Shown one piece after another: positions 18,926 through 27,815 of a DNA stretch of 64,000 nt. Both the position numbers and the translations under genes were made by a program. How positions within the stretch are numbered: the first letter of the stretch is position 1; each line of letters starts with the position of its first letter. Under the pieces are notes generated by a model. The model ran no database searches and was not told the DNA's origin. It worked only from the letters and a program-made list of their open reading frames with translations. Origin of the DNA: VRUE01 sp963697695 (GTDB lineage: Bacteria; Actinomycetota; Thermoleophilia; Solirubrobacterales; 70-9); assembly GCA_963697695.1 (NCBI GenBank), contig OY969094.1:2702949-2766948 (forward strand), read 5' to 3'.

Positions 18926-19618
18926 ATGAGCAATACAAAGCGAGGCCTCAAGGCCCTCGGCCTGTCGTTGATGGCCGCCATGGGTCTGATGGCCTTTACG
19001 GCTGCCGGTGCGCAGGCGATTACATGGGACATTAACGGCGCAGAAATCGGCGCGAACAATAGCAATGTTACGGGCAATATAGTGGCGGGAACCACAGGCT
19101 TACTCTTAGTCCCGGCCCAGAATCTCGTAATCCACTGCAGTAAATTCACTGTTGAAGAAGGCACACTTATGAGTGTTGCCAACAATGCTCACGCCAAACT
19201 GAAATACTCAGAATGTTCGACTACAGTAAAAGGCGTGAAAAGTCCCGGTTGCACACCTGAAATCTTAGCGGTTACTGCGAAGATTTTACCAATTTTACAT
19301 AACAGTAAAGTTTATCTGTTAGTGGAGCCATTAACAGCGGGGCAACCGTTCACAACCATCCACTACAACGAAGAAACTTGTGCGCTGCCACCATTACCTA
19401 CGGTGACGGGGTCTGTTGTATTCCAGTGCTACACCGGAGCGTTAGTTGCCGCTGATTGTAAAACAGCGAGAATTAAACAGACAATAATGCCAGCTCCGGC
19501 TGCGTTATTCCCAACAGACGTTCTCAAATACGGTTTGAATGAATCCACGATTCACGGCGAGGGTGAAGTATTCCTCAAAGGCGCTGACGCAGGTAAGACC
19601 TTCAACGCCTTAATCTAA
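18926..19618 (+). CDS. Module A: TTA-rich exported six-Cys protein (array family 1)
   Basis: About 230 aa, no recognised domain. ATG 18926 is chosen because it has a GAGAGGA site and all paralogues begin MS(N)xK. The signal peptide (residues 1-31) ends in AGAQA. The mature part has cysteines in IHCSKF, SECST, PGCTP, EETCAL, FQCYT and ADCKT. The central block KVYLLVEPLTAGQPFTTIHY is conserved in paralogues at 41475 and 42664, and partly at 30306. Codon use changes abruptly after the signal peptide: AT-rich, with about 11 TTA codons, unlike the flanking high-GC genes. It ends FNALI. Closed by the 19672 hairpin. Confidence 0.75.
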   Translation: MSNTKRGLKALGLSLMAAMGLMAFTAAGAQAITWDINGAEIGANNSNVTGNIVAGTTGLLLVPAQNLVIHCSKFTVEEGTLMSVANNAHAKLKYSECSTTVKGVKSPGCTPEILAVTAKILPILHNSKVYLLVEPLTAGQPFTTIHYNEETCALPPLPTVTGSVVFQCYTGALVAADCKTARIKQTIMPAPAALFPTDVLKYGLNESTIHGEGEVFLKGADAGKTFNALI

Positions 19619-19671
19619 TTCCACAAGCATGAAGTAACGAATCACAATCACACCTAGTGTGAAACCCCAAA

Positions 19672-19702
19672 GATGCGGACCGCGCCAGTCGCGGTCCGCA
19701 TC
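19672..19702 (+). terminator. Array hairpin H1 (copy 1) after family-1 gene
   Basis: Perfect 13-bp stem GATGCGGACCGCG/CGCGGTCCGCATC with a 5-nt loop, repeated almost letter for letter at 31063, 42226 and 43406. It is preceded by a smaller TCACAC..GTGTGA dyad. No T-tract, so it may be a non-canonical terminator or a 3'-end stabiliser. Confidence 0.6.
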
Positions 19703-19784
19703 AAACGGGGCCAGGGGGAGTTAAAGCAAGGGAACACAGGGCGACACAAGAGCCAGGGACAAAGGGGACACAGGGACAGAAGTA

Positions 19785-19973
19785 ATGAGCAGGGAGATAG
19801 AAAACATCGCTCACAAGTGCTGGCGCGATCACGCAGCCTCCACTATCTATAGGGACTTCACATCACGGCTCGCCAATAGGCGGGTCTCATGCATTTGCCG
19901 GGTGGGTTCCCGGCAGCTTGCAGACCAACAGGCTGAGCGAGCTCGCCGGCCACTGAGCAGAGGAGAGAGTTAG
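19785..19973 (+). repeat. Leader repeat L (copy 1) upstream of the collagen-like gene
   Basis: The 355-bp gene-free stretch 19619-19973 holds hairpin H1 and this conserved leader, which recurs at 31176-31364 and 42317-42484. It contains the GAAAAC-box promoter described separately, a GCCGGG/CCCGGC stem (19897-19914) and a GCAGAGGAGAG ribosome-site region. A 57-55 aa reading frame is preserved in copies 2 and 3 but is shifted by a 2-nt deletion in this copy, so conservation is probably of DNA/RNA elements rather than peptide. Confidence 0.7.
19800..19849 (+). promoter_or_regulatory. Array promoter L1: GAAAAC-N15-TGGCGC-N17-TATCTA
   Basis: GAAAAC at 19800, TGGCGC at 19821 and TATCTA at 19844 have the same spacings (21 and 17 nt) as the TTGACC-type boxes of the array. 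The flanking GATAGAAAAC is shared letter for letter with P1 and P2. Probably drives the collagen-like and downstream genes. Confidence 0.45.
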
Positions 19974-20843
19974 ATGTTGCAAAGAATTCGTGAGCAGGTC
20001 GGCTCAGCCGGTCTGATCGTGGCGATCATCGCCCTGGTCGCGGCACTGGCCGGAGGCGCTGTAGCCGCCAACAACTCAGGTGGAGGCGAGGGTGCAACCG
20101 CCTCCGCCAAAAAAGGCCCCAGGGGCAAGCCGGGCAAACCCGGTAAACCAGGCCCAGCAGGACCCCAGGGACCCGCAGGACCCCAAGGCGCTCCCGGAGC
20201 CAAGGGAGACGCAGGCGCCGCCGGAACCCCAGGGACTCCTGGAACCCCAGGCACCAACGGCAAAAGCATCCTCGTGACCCCGATCGCCGCTGGCGTCGCC
20301 GAATGCGCCGAAAAAGGCGGTGCCTTCGTCGAAGAGGAAGACGGCACCCCCAAAGTCGAAGTCTGCACGGGAGAAGAAGGCGAACCGGGCAAAGAAGGCT
20401 CCCCTTGGACAGCGGGCGGCACCCTTCCCGCAGGCGCCACCGAGGTCGGCGCTTGGACCGTCGCCGGGGCTCCTGCCGACGGCGAAGTCTCCACCGCGAT
20501 CTCCTTCCCAATCCTGCTGGAAAAACCGGCTCTAAACGAAACCCATGTCCACTACCTAACGCTTGCAGACCCCCCGACCACGGCCTGCCCTGCGGTCAAC
20601 CACAACCTGCCCAGCGCCGCTCCGGGCGAGCTGTGCGTCTATGAGACCGTGAACTCGAACGCCACCTCCACGGGGATCTTCAACCTCTTCGGCAACGAAG
20701 GGATAAAAGCCGCCAGCAGGGCCGGTGCGCTGCTCGGCTTCACGATGAGCGCCGCCGGACGCGCAGCGGGGACCTTCGCGGTGACCGGTTGCCGCCCGAG
20801 CCCGCCGCTCCCCGAAGGCGACCCGAACAAATGCCCCGCCTGA
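19974..20843 (+). CDS. Module A: membrane-anchored collagen-like protein
   Basis: 289 aa. A short basic N-terminus and one hydrophobic anchor (about residues 11-32, IVAIIALVAALAGGAVAA) precede 16 uninterrupted Gly-X-Y triplets (about 48-95) rich in Pro, Lys and Ala. A ~190-aa C-terminal domain with about five Cys and alternating beta-prone segments follows. Bacterial collagen-like proteins form extracellular triple-helical stalks, and the C-terminal domain would be the head. It is followed by a 13-bp hairpin (20865-20894) and then the FN3/YWTD gene. The module B counterpart has lost the anchor, so this is the intact reference copy. Confidence 0.85.
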   Translation: MLQRIREQVGSAGLIVAIIALVAALAGGAVAANNSGGGEGATASAKKGPRGKPGKPGKPGPAGPQGPAGPQGAPGAKGDAGAAGTPGTPGTPGTNGKSILVTPIAAGVAECAEKGGAFVEEEDGTPKVEVCTGEEGEPGKEGSPWTAGGTLPAGATEVGAWTVAGAPADGEVSTAISFPILLEKPALNETHVHYLTLADPPTTACPAVNHNLPSAAPGELCVYETVNSNATSTGIFNLFGNEGIKAASRAGALLGFTMSAAGRAAGTFAVTGCRPSPPLPEGDPNKCPA

Positions 20844-20864
20844 GCCTATGAGTTAAGGCGTCAA

Positions 20865-20894
20865 AAGCCCGGGCGGCCTAAGCCGCCCGGGCTT
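20865..20894 (+). terminator. Hairpin between collagen-like and FN3/YWTD genes (module A)
   Basis: 13-bp perfect stem AAGCCCGGGCGGC/GCCGCCCGGGCTT with a CTAA loop. No T-run follows. The module B counterpart (32115-32155) has extended to 19 bp. Confidence 0.6.
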
Positions 20895-20935
20895 ACGCCA
20901 AGAGCCACGAGAAAGCAATGAAAGGACCACCACCG

Positions 20936-23900
20936 ATGAATCGCCTCACCGCCCCTCTAGCAGTCTCTGCGGTGGCCCTGCTTTCCCTGGCTCTTTGGAC
21001 GTCAACAGCTGCAGCTGTCCCGCCCAAAATCATCTCCACGGGCTTCTCGGCGGGCACCGACTCCGCGCTCCTCGAAGCCCAGATCAATCCCGAAGGCAAA
21101 GCGACCCTCTACCACTTCGAGTACGGCGCCGAAGACTGCTCTGCTAACCCCTGCGCCTCGATCCCGGTCCCAGACGCCCAGATCCCCTCTTCCACGGAAG
21201 CGAAAACGGTCGAAGCCGAAGTCAAAGGCCTCACCCCCGCCACGACCTACCACTTCCGCCTCCTCGCCAAAAACCCCCAAGGCGAAAAAGCCGAAAGCCC
21301 TGATGACACCTTCACCACCTACCTGCCGCCCCAGGTCTTCGGCGCCTGCCCCAACGACGCCCTGCGCAAAGCCAACCCGAGCTTCCCCCCGCCGGAATAC
21401 TCGAGCGCCAACCTGCCCGACTGCAGGGTCTATGAGCAGGCGTCCCCTGTTAATAAGAACGCGGGAGATGCGATGGGCTTCGTGCCCCTCGTCAAAGCCT
21501 CTGTCAACGGCGACCGGATCGTCTTCTCCTCTGCCAGCGGCATCCCCGGCGGAGAGGGCTCCCAGGAAGTGCCCGTCTACCTCGCCACCCGCAACTCAGA
21601 AGGCTGGTCGACCCAGGGCCTCCTCCCTTCAGGAGACACTGGCCAGATCGCCTCGGTGCTCGGCTGGACCCCGGACATCTCCTGGGTCTTCAACCAGTCC
21701 ATAAGACTGGGCGAACCGAACAAAACCATCTTCATGGCCCGCCCCAGCTCCGGCGCCGCCTCCAAAACCGTCGTCGACTACACCACCGAACTGCAGCCCG
21801 AGGTGGCAGGAACCTCCGACCAGGCCAAAGAGACGATCTTCGAATCCAAAGTAGCGCTTCTGCCAGGCGCCGTCTCCGGCAAATCAAACGTCTACCTCTG
21901 GCAGCGGGGTAGCGAAGAGCTGAGCCTCGCCGGCACCCTCAACGACGGCAGCGCCCCTTCAGAAGGCGCCTTCGCCGGTTCCTATAACTGGGTTCAGGGA
22001 ACCAAAGCCGAAAACCTCGCCAGCGGCGGAGCCGCCGCCGGCTATTACACCCGCGACCAGAACGTCATCTCTGGCGACGGCAAAGCCCTCTACTTCACCG
22101 CCGCCGGCACGGGCCAGCTCTATCTGCGTAAAAACCCGACCGAGCCCCAGAGCCCCCTCGATGGGGAAGGCGATTGCACCGACGCAGCACTTGCCTGCAC
22201 GATTCAAGTCTCCGCTTCGCGCAAGACCAACGGCAAAGGCCCGAATAACACCGACGCAGCAGGAACCCGTCCCGCCGCCTTCCTCGGCGCCAGCCCCGAC
22301 GGCTCGGTCGCCTACTTCACTTCCTCAGAGAAGCTGACCAACGATGCCAATACGGGGCCTGAACCAGAAAACCCACCGGCGATCGCCGACGCTCCGATCG
22401 ACGACGGAGATCCCGTCAACCTGAAATTCCTACTGGCGAAAACCACAGAGGTTGAAGTCAACGCCACCCACATCTTCTGGATCACCGACAAAGAGACGAT
22501 CGCACGTGCCAACATCGACGGCACTGGAATCGACGACGAATTCATCAAAGCCGACAGCACCAATAACCCCAAAGGCCTGGCCACCGATGCAAATTTCATC
22601 TATTGGACCAATGCGGGGAATGACGTCGCTGAAGAGGGTGGAGGATCAATCGGGCGGGCCGAGATCGATGGCGAGAACCCCCAGCAGGAATTCATCAAAG
22701 GCGAGTTCGAAGAAAGCCCCGGCGTCTTCAAAGTCTTGGTCAGCCAGCCGCGGGGGATCGATGTCGATGGGAGCTTCATTTATTGGGTGAATGCGGGGGT
22801 GAATTCGGGAATTGGCGAGGGGGTCGGCTTCGTGGCAAGGGCTGAGATCGACGGCGACCCAGCCAGCGTGGAATCGAAATTCATAGAATTTGCCAGCGTT
22901 GACGTGGCAGTAAGTGGGAGCTATGCCTACTACTCCTATTACTCCAACGGAGAAGGGATCATCCGTCGGATCCCTCTAAATGGCAGTGGTGGATTTGAGG
23001 GGGTTGTTAACTTTCCCGACTCTCGAGGTCCCGCCCTTTCCCTTACCGCCGCCCACATCTACTGGACTAAAACTGCCGCTTCTGCAATCGGCCGCGCCAA
23101 CCTCGACGGCTCCAGCCCCGAAGAAGAATTCGTCAAAGACGCCGGCAACCCCGAGGGCCTGGCGCTGAACGCCACCAACCTCTACTGGGTCGCCAACCAG
23201 CAGATCCAGCCCAACCCCGGCAACGACCTCTACCGCTACGACGCCGAGGCCGACACGCTGACCGACGTGATTCCCGTCCCCGCGGCGACGGCTAAAAACG
23301 GGATCGAAGTGCAGGGCGTGCTCGGCACCTCTGAGGACGGCTCCCATGTCTACCTGGCCGCCAACGGAGTGCCGGCGGGGGTGACCAACAGCCCGAACGC
23401 GCAGGGCGAAAGCGCAACCCCAGGCAACTGCAAAGGGGTTGTCGGCTCCGGTAGCGGAACCTGCAACCTCTATCTGTGGCGGGAGGGAGCTACGGGGCTG
23501 ACCTTTATTGCCAGGCTAGGCGCTGGTGGAGGGTTTAGCTCCGATGCAACAAATTGGGCAGCAACGCCATCAGGGGTGTTTCCTGGTCAGACCTTCCAAA
23601 AGACCGCCCTCACCGTCCCCGACGGGGAAACCCTTCTCTTTCGCTCCCAGCGCCAGCTGACCGACTACGAAAACGAAGGAATCCCCCAGTACTACCGCTA
23701 CCGAGTCGGCGACGCAGGAGTGAGCTGCGTCACCTGCAACCCGACGGGAGCCCCCCCGGCGGACCTGCCGGGGTTCGGCATCATCCTCCCCTTCGGCTCA
23801 ATCATCCCTCCCGGAGTCACCCCCCAGGCCCCCTCCTCCTACCTCCCCAAAAACCTCTCCGCCGACGGCAACAGGGTCTTCTTCCAGAGCACCGAGCCCC

Positions 23901-24463
23901 TGGTCGTAAGCGACACCAACGGCAGCGAAGGCTGCCCCTCCTTCGGCTCCTTCAACCAGAAATTCCCCGCCTGCATGGACGTATACGAGTGGGAGGCGGC
24001 AGGCACCGGCACTTGCGAGGCAAAACTCGCCTACGCCGACGGCGGCTGCCTCTACCTCCTCTCGACGGGCCAGGGCAAAGAACCGGCCCTGATCGGCGCC
24101 ACCTCTGAAAGCGGCGGCGACGTCTTCTTCTTCACCCGGACCAAACTGGTCGGCCAAGACCAGGACGAGCTGGTCGACGTCTATGACGCGAGAGTCAACG
24201 GAGGACTGGCCTCTCAGAACCAGCCCCCCAAGGACCCCTGCGAGGCCGAGGCAAGCTGCAGGCCCAACGTCATCCCGCCCCCGCCGACCCCACCACCCGG
24301 CACCGAAAACACCCTGCCCGGCAATCCCAAAGCCAAAGCGGGCTGCCCCAAAGGCAAGCACAAAGCCAAAGGCCGCTGCGTGAAGAAGAACAAAGGCAAA
24401 GGAAGCAAAGGCGGCAAAGGCAAAGCCAAACGAGCCAACCAGAGCGGGAGGGCAGGACGATGA
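20936..24463 (+). CDS. Module A: exported FN3 plus YWTD-propeller protein with basic tail (array family 3)
   Basis: About 1175 aa. ATG 20936 is preferred over 20918 because all three paralogues share MNRL and an AAGGA site precedes it. Order: signal peptide (to AAA-VPP); a fibronectin-III-like domain (roughly 30-125) ending FTTY; a Cys-containing linker (ACPND, NLPDCRVYEQ); a beta-propeller region; a central set of YWTD/LDLR-B-like repeats with IYWTN, FIYWVN and HIYWTK cores (roughly 510-760); a second propeller-like part; then a tail with CPKGKHKAKGRC and Lys/Gly repeats. Enriched in AAA and GAA codons compared with housekeeping genes. The stop overlaps the next start (ATGA). Likely surface adhesin or matrix component. 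Confidence 0.75.
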   Translation: MNRLTAPLAVSAVALLSLALWTSTAAAVPPKIISTGFSAGTDSALLEAQINPEGKATLYHFEYGAEDCSANPCASIPVPDAQIPSSTEAKTVEAEVKGLTPATTYHFRLLAKNPQGEKAESPDDTFTTYLPPQVFGACPNDALRKANPSFPPPEYSSANLPDCRVYEQASPVNKNAGDAMGFVPLVKASVNGDRIVFSSASGIPGGEGSQEVPVYLATRNSEGWSTQGLLPSGDTGQIASVLGWTPDISWVFNQSIRLGEPNKTIFMARPSSGAASKTVVDYTTELQPEVAGTSDQAKETIFESKVALLPGAVSGKSNVYLWQRGSEELSLAGTLNDGSAPSEGAFAGSYNWVQGTKAENLASGGAAAGYYTRDQNVISGDGKALYFTAAGTGQLYLRKNPTEPQSPLDGEGDCTDAALACTIQVSASRKTNGKGPNNTDAAGTRPAAFLGASPDGSVAYFTSSEKLTNDANTGPEPENPPAIADAPIDDGDPVNLKFLLAKTTEVEVNATHIFWITDKETIARANIDGTGIDDEFIKADSTNNPKGLATDANFIYWTNAGNDVAEEGGGSIGRAEIDGENPQQEFIKGEFEESPGVFKVLVSQPRGIDVDGSFIYWVNAGVNSGIGEGVGFVARAEIDGDPASVESKFIEFASVDVAVSGSYAYYSYYSNGEGIIRRIPLNGSGGFEGVVNFPDSRGPALSLTAAHIYWTKTAASAIGRANLDGSSPEEEFVKDAGNPEGLALNATNLYWVANQQIQPNPGNDLYRYDAEADTLTDVIPVPAATAKNGIEVQGVLGTSEDGSHVYLAANGVPAGVTNSPNAQGESATPGNCKGVVGSGSGTCNLYLWREGATGLTFIARLGAGGGFSSDATNWAATPSGVFPGQTFQKTALTVPDGETLLFRSQRQLTDYENEGIPQYYRYRVGDAGVSCVTCNPTGAPPADLPGFGIILPFGSIIPPGVTPQAPSSYLPKNLSADGNRVFFQSTEPLVVSDTNGSEGCPSFGSFNQKFPACMDVYEWEAAGTGTCEAKLAYADGGCLYLLSTGQGKEPALIGATSESGGDVFFFTRTKLVGQDQDELVDVYDARVNGGLASQNQPPKDPCEAEASCRPNVIPPPPTPPPGTENTLPGNPKAKAGCPKGKHKAKGRCVKKNKGKGSKGGKGKAKRANQSGRAGR

Positions 24464-27400
24464 CTTACCGCCAAATTTCCGCCATAGCTTTCCTCTGTCG
24501 CCTGGCCAGCCCTGCTGCAGTCATTTTCATCGGCCTTTGGGCGACTTTTCAGCCCGGGGCTGCTTTCGCAGCCCCAGCCCCAGCCTGGAAGTTCGCAGTC
24601 ACTTCCCAACCGACGAACTTCAAACCAGGTGCCAGCGGCGCCGCCCGCCAAGCCCGCTACATCCTCCTTGCCACCAACGTCGGCCGCGGAGTGGCCGAAG
24701 GCACGGGCGCCGGGGAGATCACGATCGAAGACACCCTGCCCCCGGGCCTCACCGCGGTCAAACCCGGTGCCTCCTCCAAGGACCCAGACACCGTCGACTT
24801 CACCTGCACCACCGCCGCCCAGACGGTCAAATGCACGAGCCCCGGCCCGGTTCACCCCGGCCACTCGGTCTGGGCTGAAATCCCCGTCGACGTCTCCGCC
24901 ACCGAAGGCACCGTCCTTACCAACGAAGCGGTGATCAAAGGCGGCGGCGCCCTGCCCGCTGAGACCTCGACCCTGACCGCGATCTCAAGCTCAGTACCGC
25001 CCTTTGAATACCTCGAAGGCGACACCGGCTTCTCGGTGGCGCTGTTCGAAGAAGACGGCACCGCTGCCGCCCTCGCCGGCTCTCATCCCTACGCCGCGGC
25101 GATCGACCTCGGCTTCCCCACCGAGGAGCCCGGCGGCCTGCTCACCTCGGCCGGTCACGTGCAGGAAGTGCGGATCGAGTTCCCCCCAGGGCTACTTGCC
25201 AACCCGATGGCGACCCCGACCAAGTGCACCGAGGTGGAGCTGGTCAGCGAGGGCTTCCCCGGCTGCCCGGACTCCGCCCAGGTCGGCGTGGTGACGATCC
25301 TCACCTCGATCGGCTCCCCGGCCCCAAGCCCAACCCCCCTCTACAACATGCAGACCCCACCGGGATCACCGGCGGTCTTCGGCTTCGACGCGCTCGGCGT
25401 CGGCATCTTCCCCCACGTCATCGCCTCACTCAGGACAGACGAGGACTACGGCGCCTCGGGCACGACCAAAGACATCCTCGCCCGCGGCCTCAACCCGATC
25501 CTCGACGTCAGAGCCGAACTGTGGGGCAAACCGACCGACCCCGCCCACGACTGGGTACGCGGCCTTTGCCTCTTCACCCTGACGCCCCCCTGCAAAACCC
25601 CCGAAGACACCACCGCCTTCCTCTCCCTGCCCGCAAACTGCCCCCAAGAACCGCTTGCCTTTGAAGCCTGGGCCCGCAGCTGGGAGGAACCCGAAGAGGA
25701 AATCGGCGCCCTCTATGAAAGCGCCGGGCTGAACGAAGGCCCCCCGAGCCAGATCGAAGGCTGCGGTGACCTCGGCTTCAAACCAAGCATCAAAGCCCAA
25801 CCCACCACCAACCTGATCGGCTCCTCCTCGGGCCTTGACTTCACCCTGACCCAGCCCCAGGAACTGGAGTTCGAAGGCCGCTACACCGCCCCGGTCAAAG
25901 ACACCAGCGTGACCCTCCCAGCGGGGATGTCGGTCAACGCCTCCCTGGCCAACGGCCTTGAGGCCTGCACCAGCTCCCAGATCGGCCTCCTGACCCCGAT
26001 AGGAGCCACCCCGATCCGCCTCTCAAAGGCCCCGGCCCTCTGCCCCGACGCCTCCAAGATCGGCTCGATCAGCGCAAGCTCGCCCCTGCTCGATCACCCG
26101 GTAAGCGGAGCCGTCTACGTCGCCAAGCCCTTCGACAACCCCTTCGACACGCTGACCGCGGTCTACCTGGTGATCGAAGACCCCGAATCGGGCATCGTCG
26201 CCAAGTTCGCCGCCAGGGTCACCCCCGACCCCGTAACAGGCCAGCTCACCACCACGGTCACAGAGGCCCCCCAACTGCCGATCGAAGAGCTGAGGGTGAA
26301 CCTCTTCGAAGGGCCGAGGGCGCCGCTTCAGACCCCGCCCACCTGCACGCCGCAGACGACGAGCGCAAACCTCACCCCCTGGAGCGCCCCGGAAGGCAAA
26401 GCGGTCTCTGCCAGCGACTCCTTCACCCCAAGTGCCGCACCAAACGGCGGCCCCTGTCCCACCGACCCCGCAGCCGCCCCCAACGCACCGAGCTTCAAAG
26501 CAGGCACGCTCAACCCCAAAGCCGGCGCCTTCAGCCCGATGGTCCTGCGCCTCTCCCGCGAAGACGGCTCCCAGCGCTTCAGCTCCCTGGAAACCGTCCT
26601 GCCCAAAGGCCTCCTCGCAAAGCTCGCCGGAGTCCCCTACTGCTCAGAGGCCCAGATCGCCCAGGCCCAGGCAAGAAGCAATCCCAACCAGGGCGCGATC
26701 GAGCAGGCCAGCCCCAGCTGCCCGGCCTCCTCGCAGGTGGGGACGGTCACAGTCGGAGCAGGAGCAGGCCCCAATCCCCTCTACGTCGGTGGCCGCGCCT
26801 ACCTCGCCGGCCCCTACAAGGGCGCCCCGCTCTCGATCGCGATCATCACCCCGGCGATCGCCGGTCCCTTCGACCTCGGCACGGTCACGGTCAGAGCCGC
26901 CCTCTACGTCGATCCGGCAACAGCACAGGGCAAAGCCCTCTCTGACCCACTACCGAGGATCCTGCACGGGATCCCGGTAGACGTGCGCTCGGTCGCAGTC
27001 GACGTCTCCAGGCCCAACTTCACCCTCAACCCGACCAACTGCAACCCCCTGGCCTTCACCGGTACCTCCACTTCCACCCTGGGCCTCATCGCTCCCCTGA
27101 AAGCCCACTTCCAGGTCGGAGGCTGCCAATCCCTCCCCTTCAAGCCCAAGCTCACCACCCGCCTCTTCGGCCCCACCCGCAGGGGAGCAAACCCCCGCTT
27201 CCGAGCGATCCTCACCGCCAGAGCAGGCGATGCCAACATCGCCAAAACCGTCGTCGCCCTGCCCCATTCGGAGTTCCTCGACCAGGCCCACATCAGAACC
27301 ATCTGCACCAGGGTCCAATACGCAGCCGACGCCTGCCCCAAAGGCTCGGTCTACGGCCACGTCAAAGCCATAAGCCCCCTCCTCGACTATCCGCTCGAAG

Positions 27401-27756
27401 GCCCGGTCTACCTGCGCTCCTCCTCCAACGAACTCCCCGACGTGGTCGGAGCCCTCAAAGGTCCCGCTCGCCAACCGGTCCACTTTGACCTGGTCGGCAG
27501 GGTGGACTCGGTAAACGGCGGCATCCGCACCACCTTTGAAACCGTCCCCGACGCTCCCGTGACCAAGGCGATCGTCTCCATGCAGGGAGGCAAAAAGAGC
27601 CTGCTCGAGAACTCGACCAACATCTGCAAGGGCACCCACCGGGTGAAGGTGAAGATGGTCGGCCAGAACGGGAAGCTGTTCAACTCCAAGCCTGAGCTCA
27701 AGGCCGATTGCCCGAAGAAGGGGAGGGGCAAGGGCAAACGGGGCAAAGGCCGCTAG
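24460..27756 (+). CDS. Module A: large exported DUF11-like protein (array family 4)
   Basis: 1098 aa. Signal peptide to about residue 37 (AFA-APAPAW), then a DUF11-like beta-sandwich containing ITIEDTLPPGLTAVKPG (roughly 85-150), then long beta-rich regions with many CxxxxxxG and VGTVTV(G/L) motifs of unknown fold. It ends with a paired-Cys region and the basic tail KKGRGKGKRGKGR. It is translationally coupled to the FN3/YWTD gene by ATGA, and this arrangement is kept in all three modules. From 27109 onward it is nearly identical to the module B copy, indicating recent duplication or gene conversion. Confidence 0.72.
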   Translation: MTYRQISAIAFLCRLASPAAVIFIGLWATFQPGAAFAAPAPAWKFAVTSQPTNFKPGASGAARQARYILLATNVGRGVAEGTGAGEITIEDTLPPGLTAVKPGASSKDPDTVDFTCTTAAQTVKCTSPGPVHPGHSVWAEIPVDVSATEGTVLTNEAVIKGGGALPAETSTLTAISSSVPPFEYLEGDTGFSVALFEEDGTAAALAGSHPYAAAIDLGFPTEEPGGLLTSAGHVQEVRIEFPPGLLANPMATPTKCTEVELVSEGFPGCPDSAQVGVVTILTSIGSPAPSPTPLYNMQTPPGSPAVFGFDALGVGIFPHVIASLRTDEDYGASGTTKDILARGLNPILDVRAELWGKPTDPAHDWVRGLCLFTLTPPCKTPEDTTAFLSLPANCPQEPLAFEAWARSWEEPEEEIGALYESAGLNEGPPSQIEGCGDLGFKPSIKAQPTTNLIGSSSGLDFTLTQPQELEFEGRYTAPVKDTSVTLPAGMSVNASLANGLEACTSSQIGLLTPIGATPIRLSKAPALCPDASKIGSISASSPLLDHPVSGAVYVAKPFDNPFDTLTAVYLVIEDPESGIVAKFAARVTPDPVTGQLTTTVTEAPQLPIEELRVNLFEGPRAPLQTPPTCTPQTTSANLTPWSAPEGKAVSASDSFTPSAAPNGGPCPTDPAAAPNAPSFKAGTLNPKAGAFSPMVLRLSREDGSQRFSSLETVLPKGLLAKLAGVPYCSEAQIAQAQARSNPNQGAIEQASPSCPASSQVGTVTVGAGAGPNPLYVGGRAYLAGPYKGAPLSIAIITPAIAGPFDLGTVTVRAALYVDPATAQGKALSDPLPRILHGIPVDVRSVAVDVSRPNFTLNPTNCNPLAFTGTSTSTLGLIAPLKAHFQVGGCQSLPFKPKLTTRLFGPTRRGANPRFRAILTARAGDANIAKTVVALPHSEFLDQAHIRTICTRVQYAADACPKGSVYGHVKAISPLLDYPLEGPVYLRSSSNELPDVVGALKGPARQPVHFDLVGRVDSVNGGIRTTFETVPDAPVTKAIVSMQGGKKSLLENSTNICKGTHRVKVKMVGQNGKLFNSKPELKADCPKKGRGKGKRGKGR

Positions 27757-27815
27757 ACAAAGACTTTGCGCGCAGTCGATATCCAGTCAATCGAAAGCAC
27801 AAGGAGTAACCAGTC

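Noticed and set aside
19785..19973. 62-codon frame in leader copy 1 as a gene
   Set aside because: Its second half is frame-shifted relative to copies 2 and 3 and the promoter elements lie inside it.
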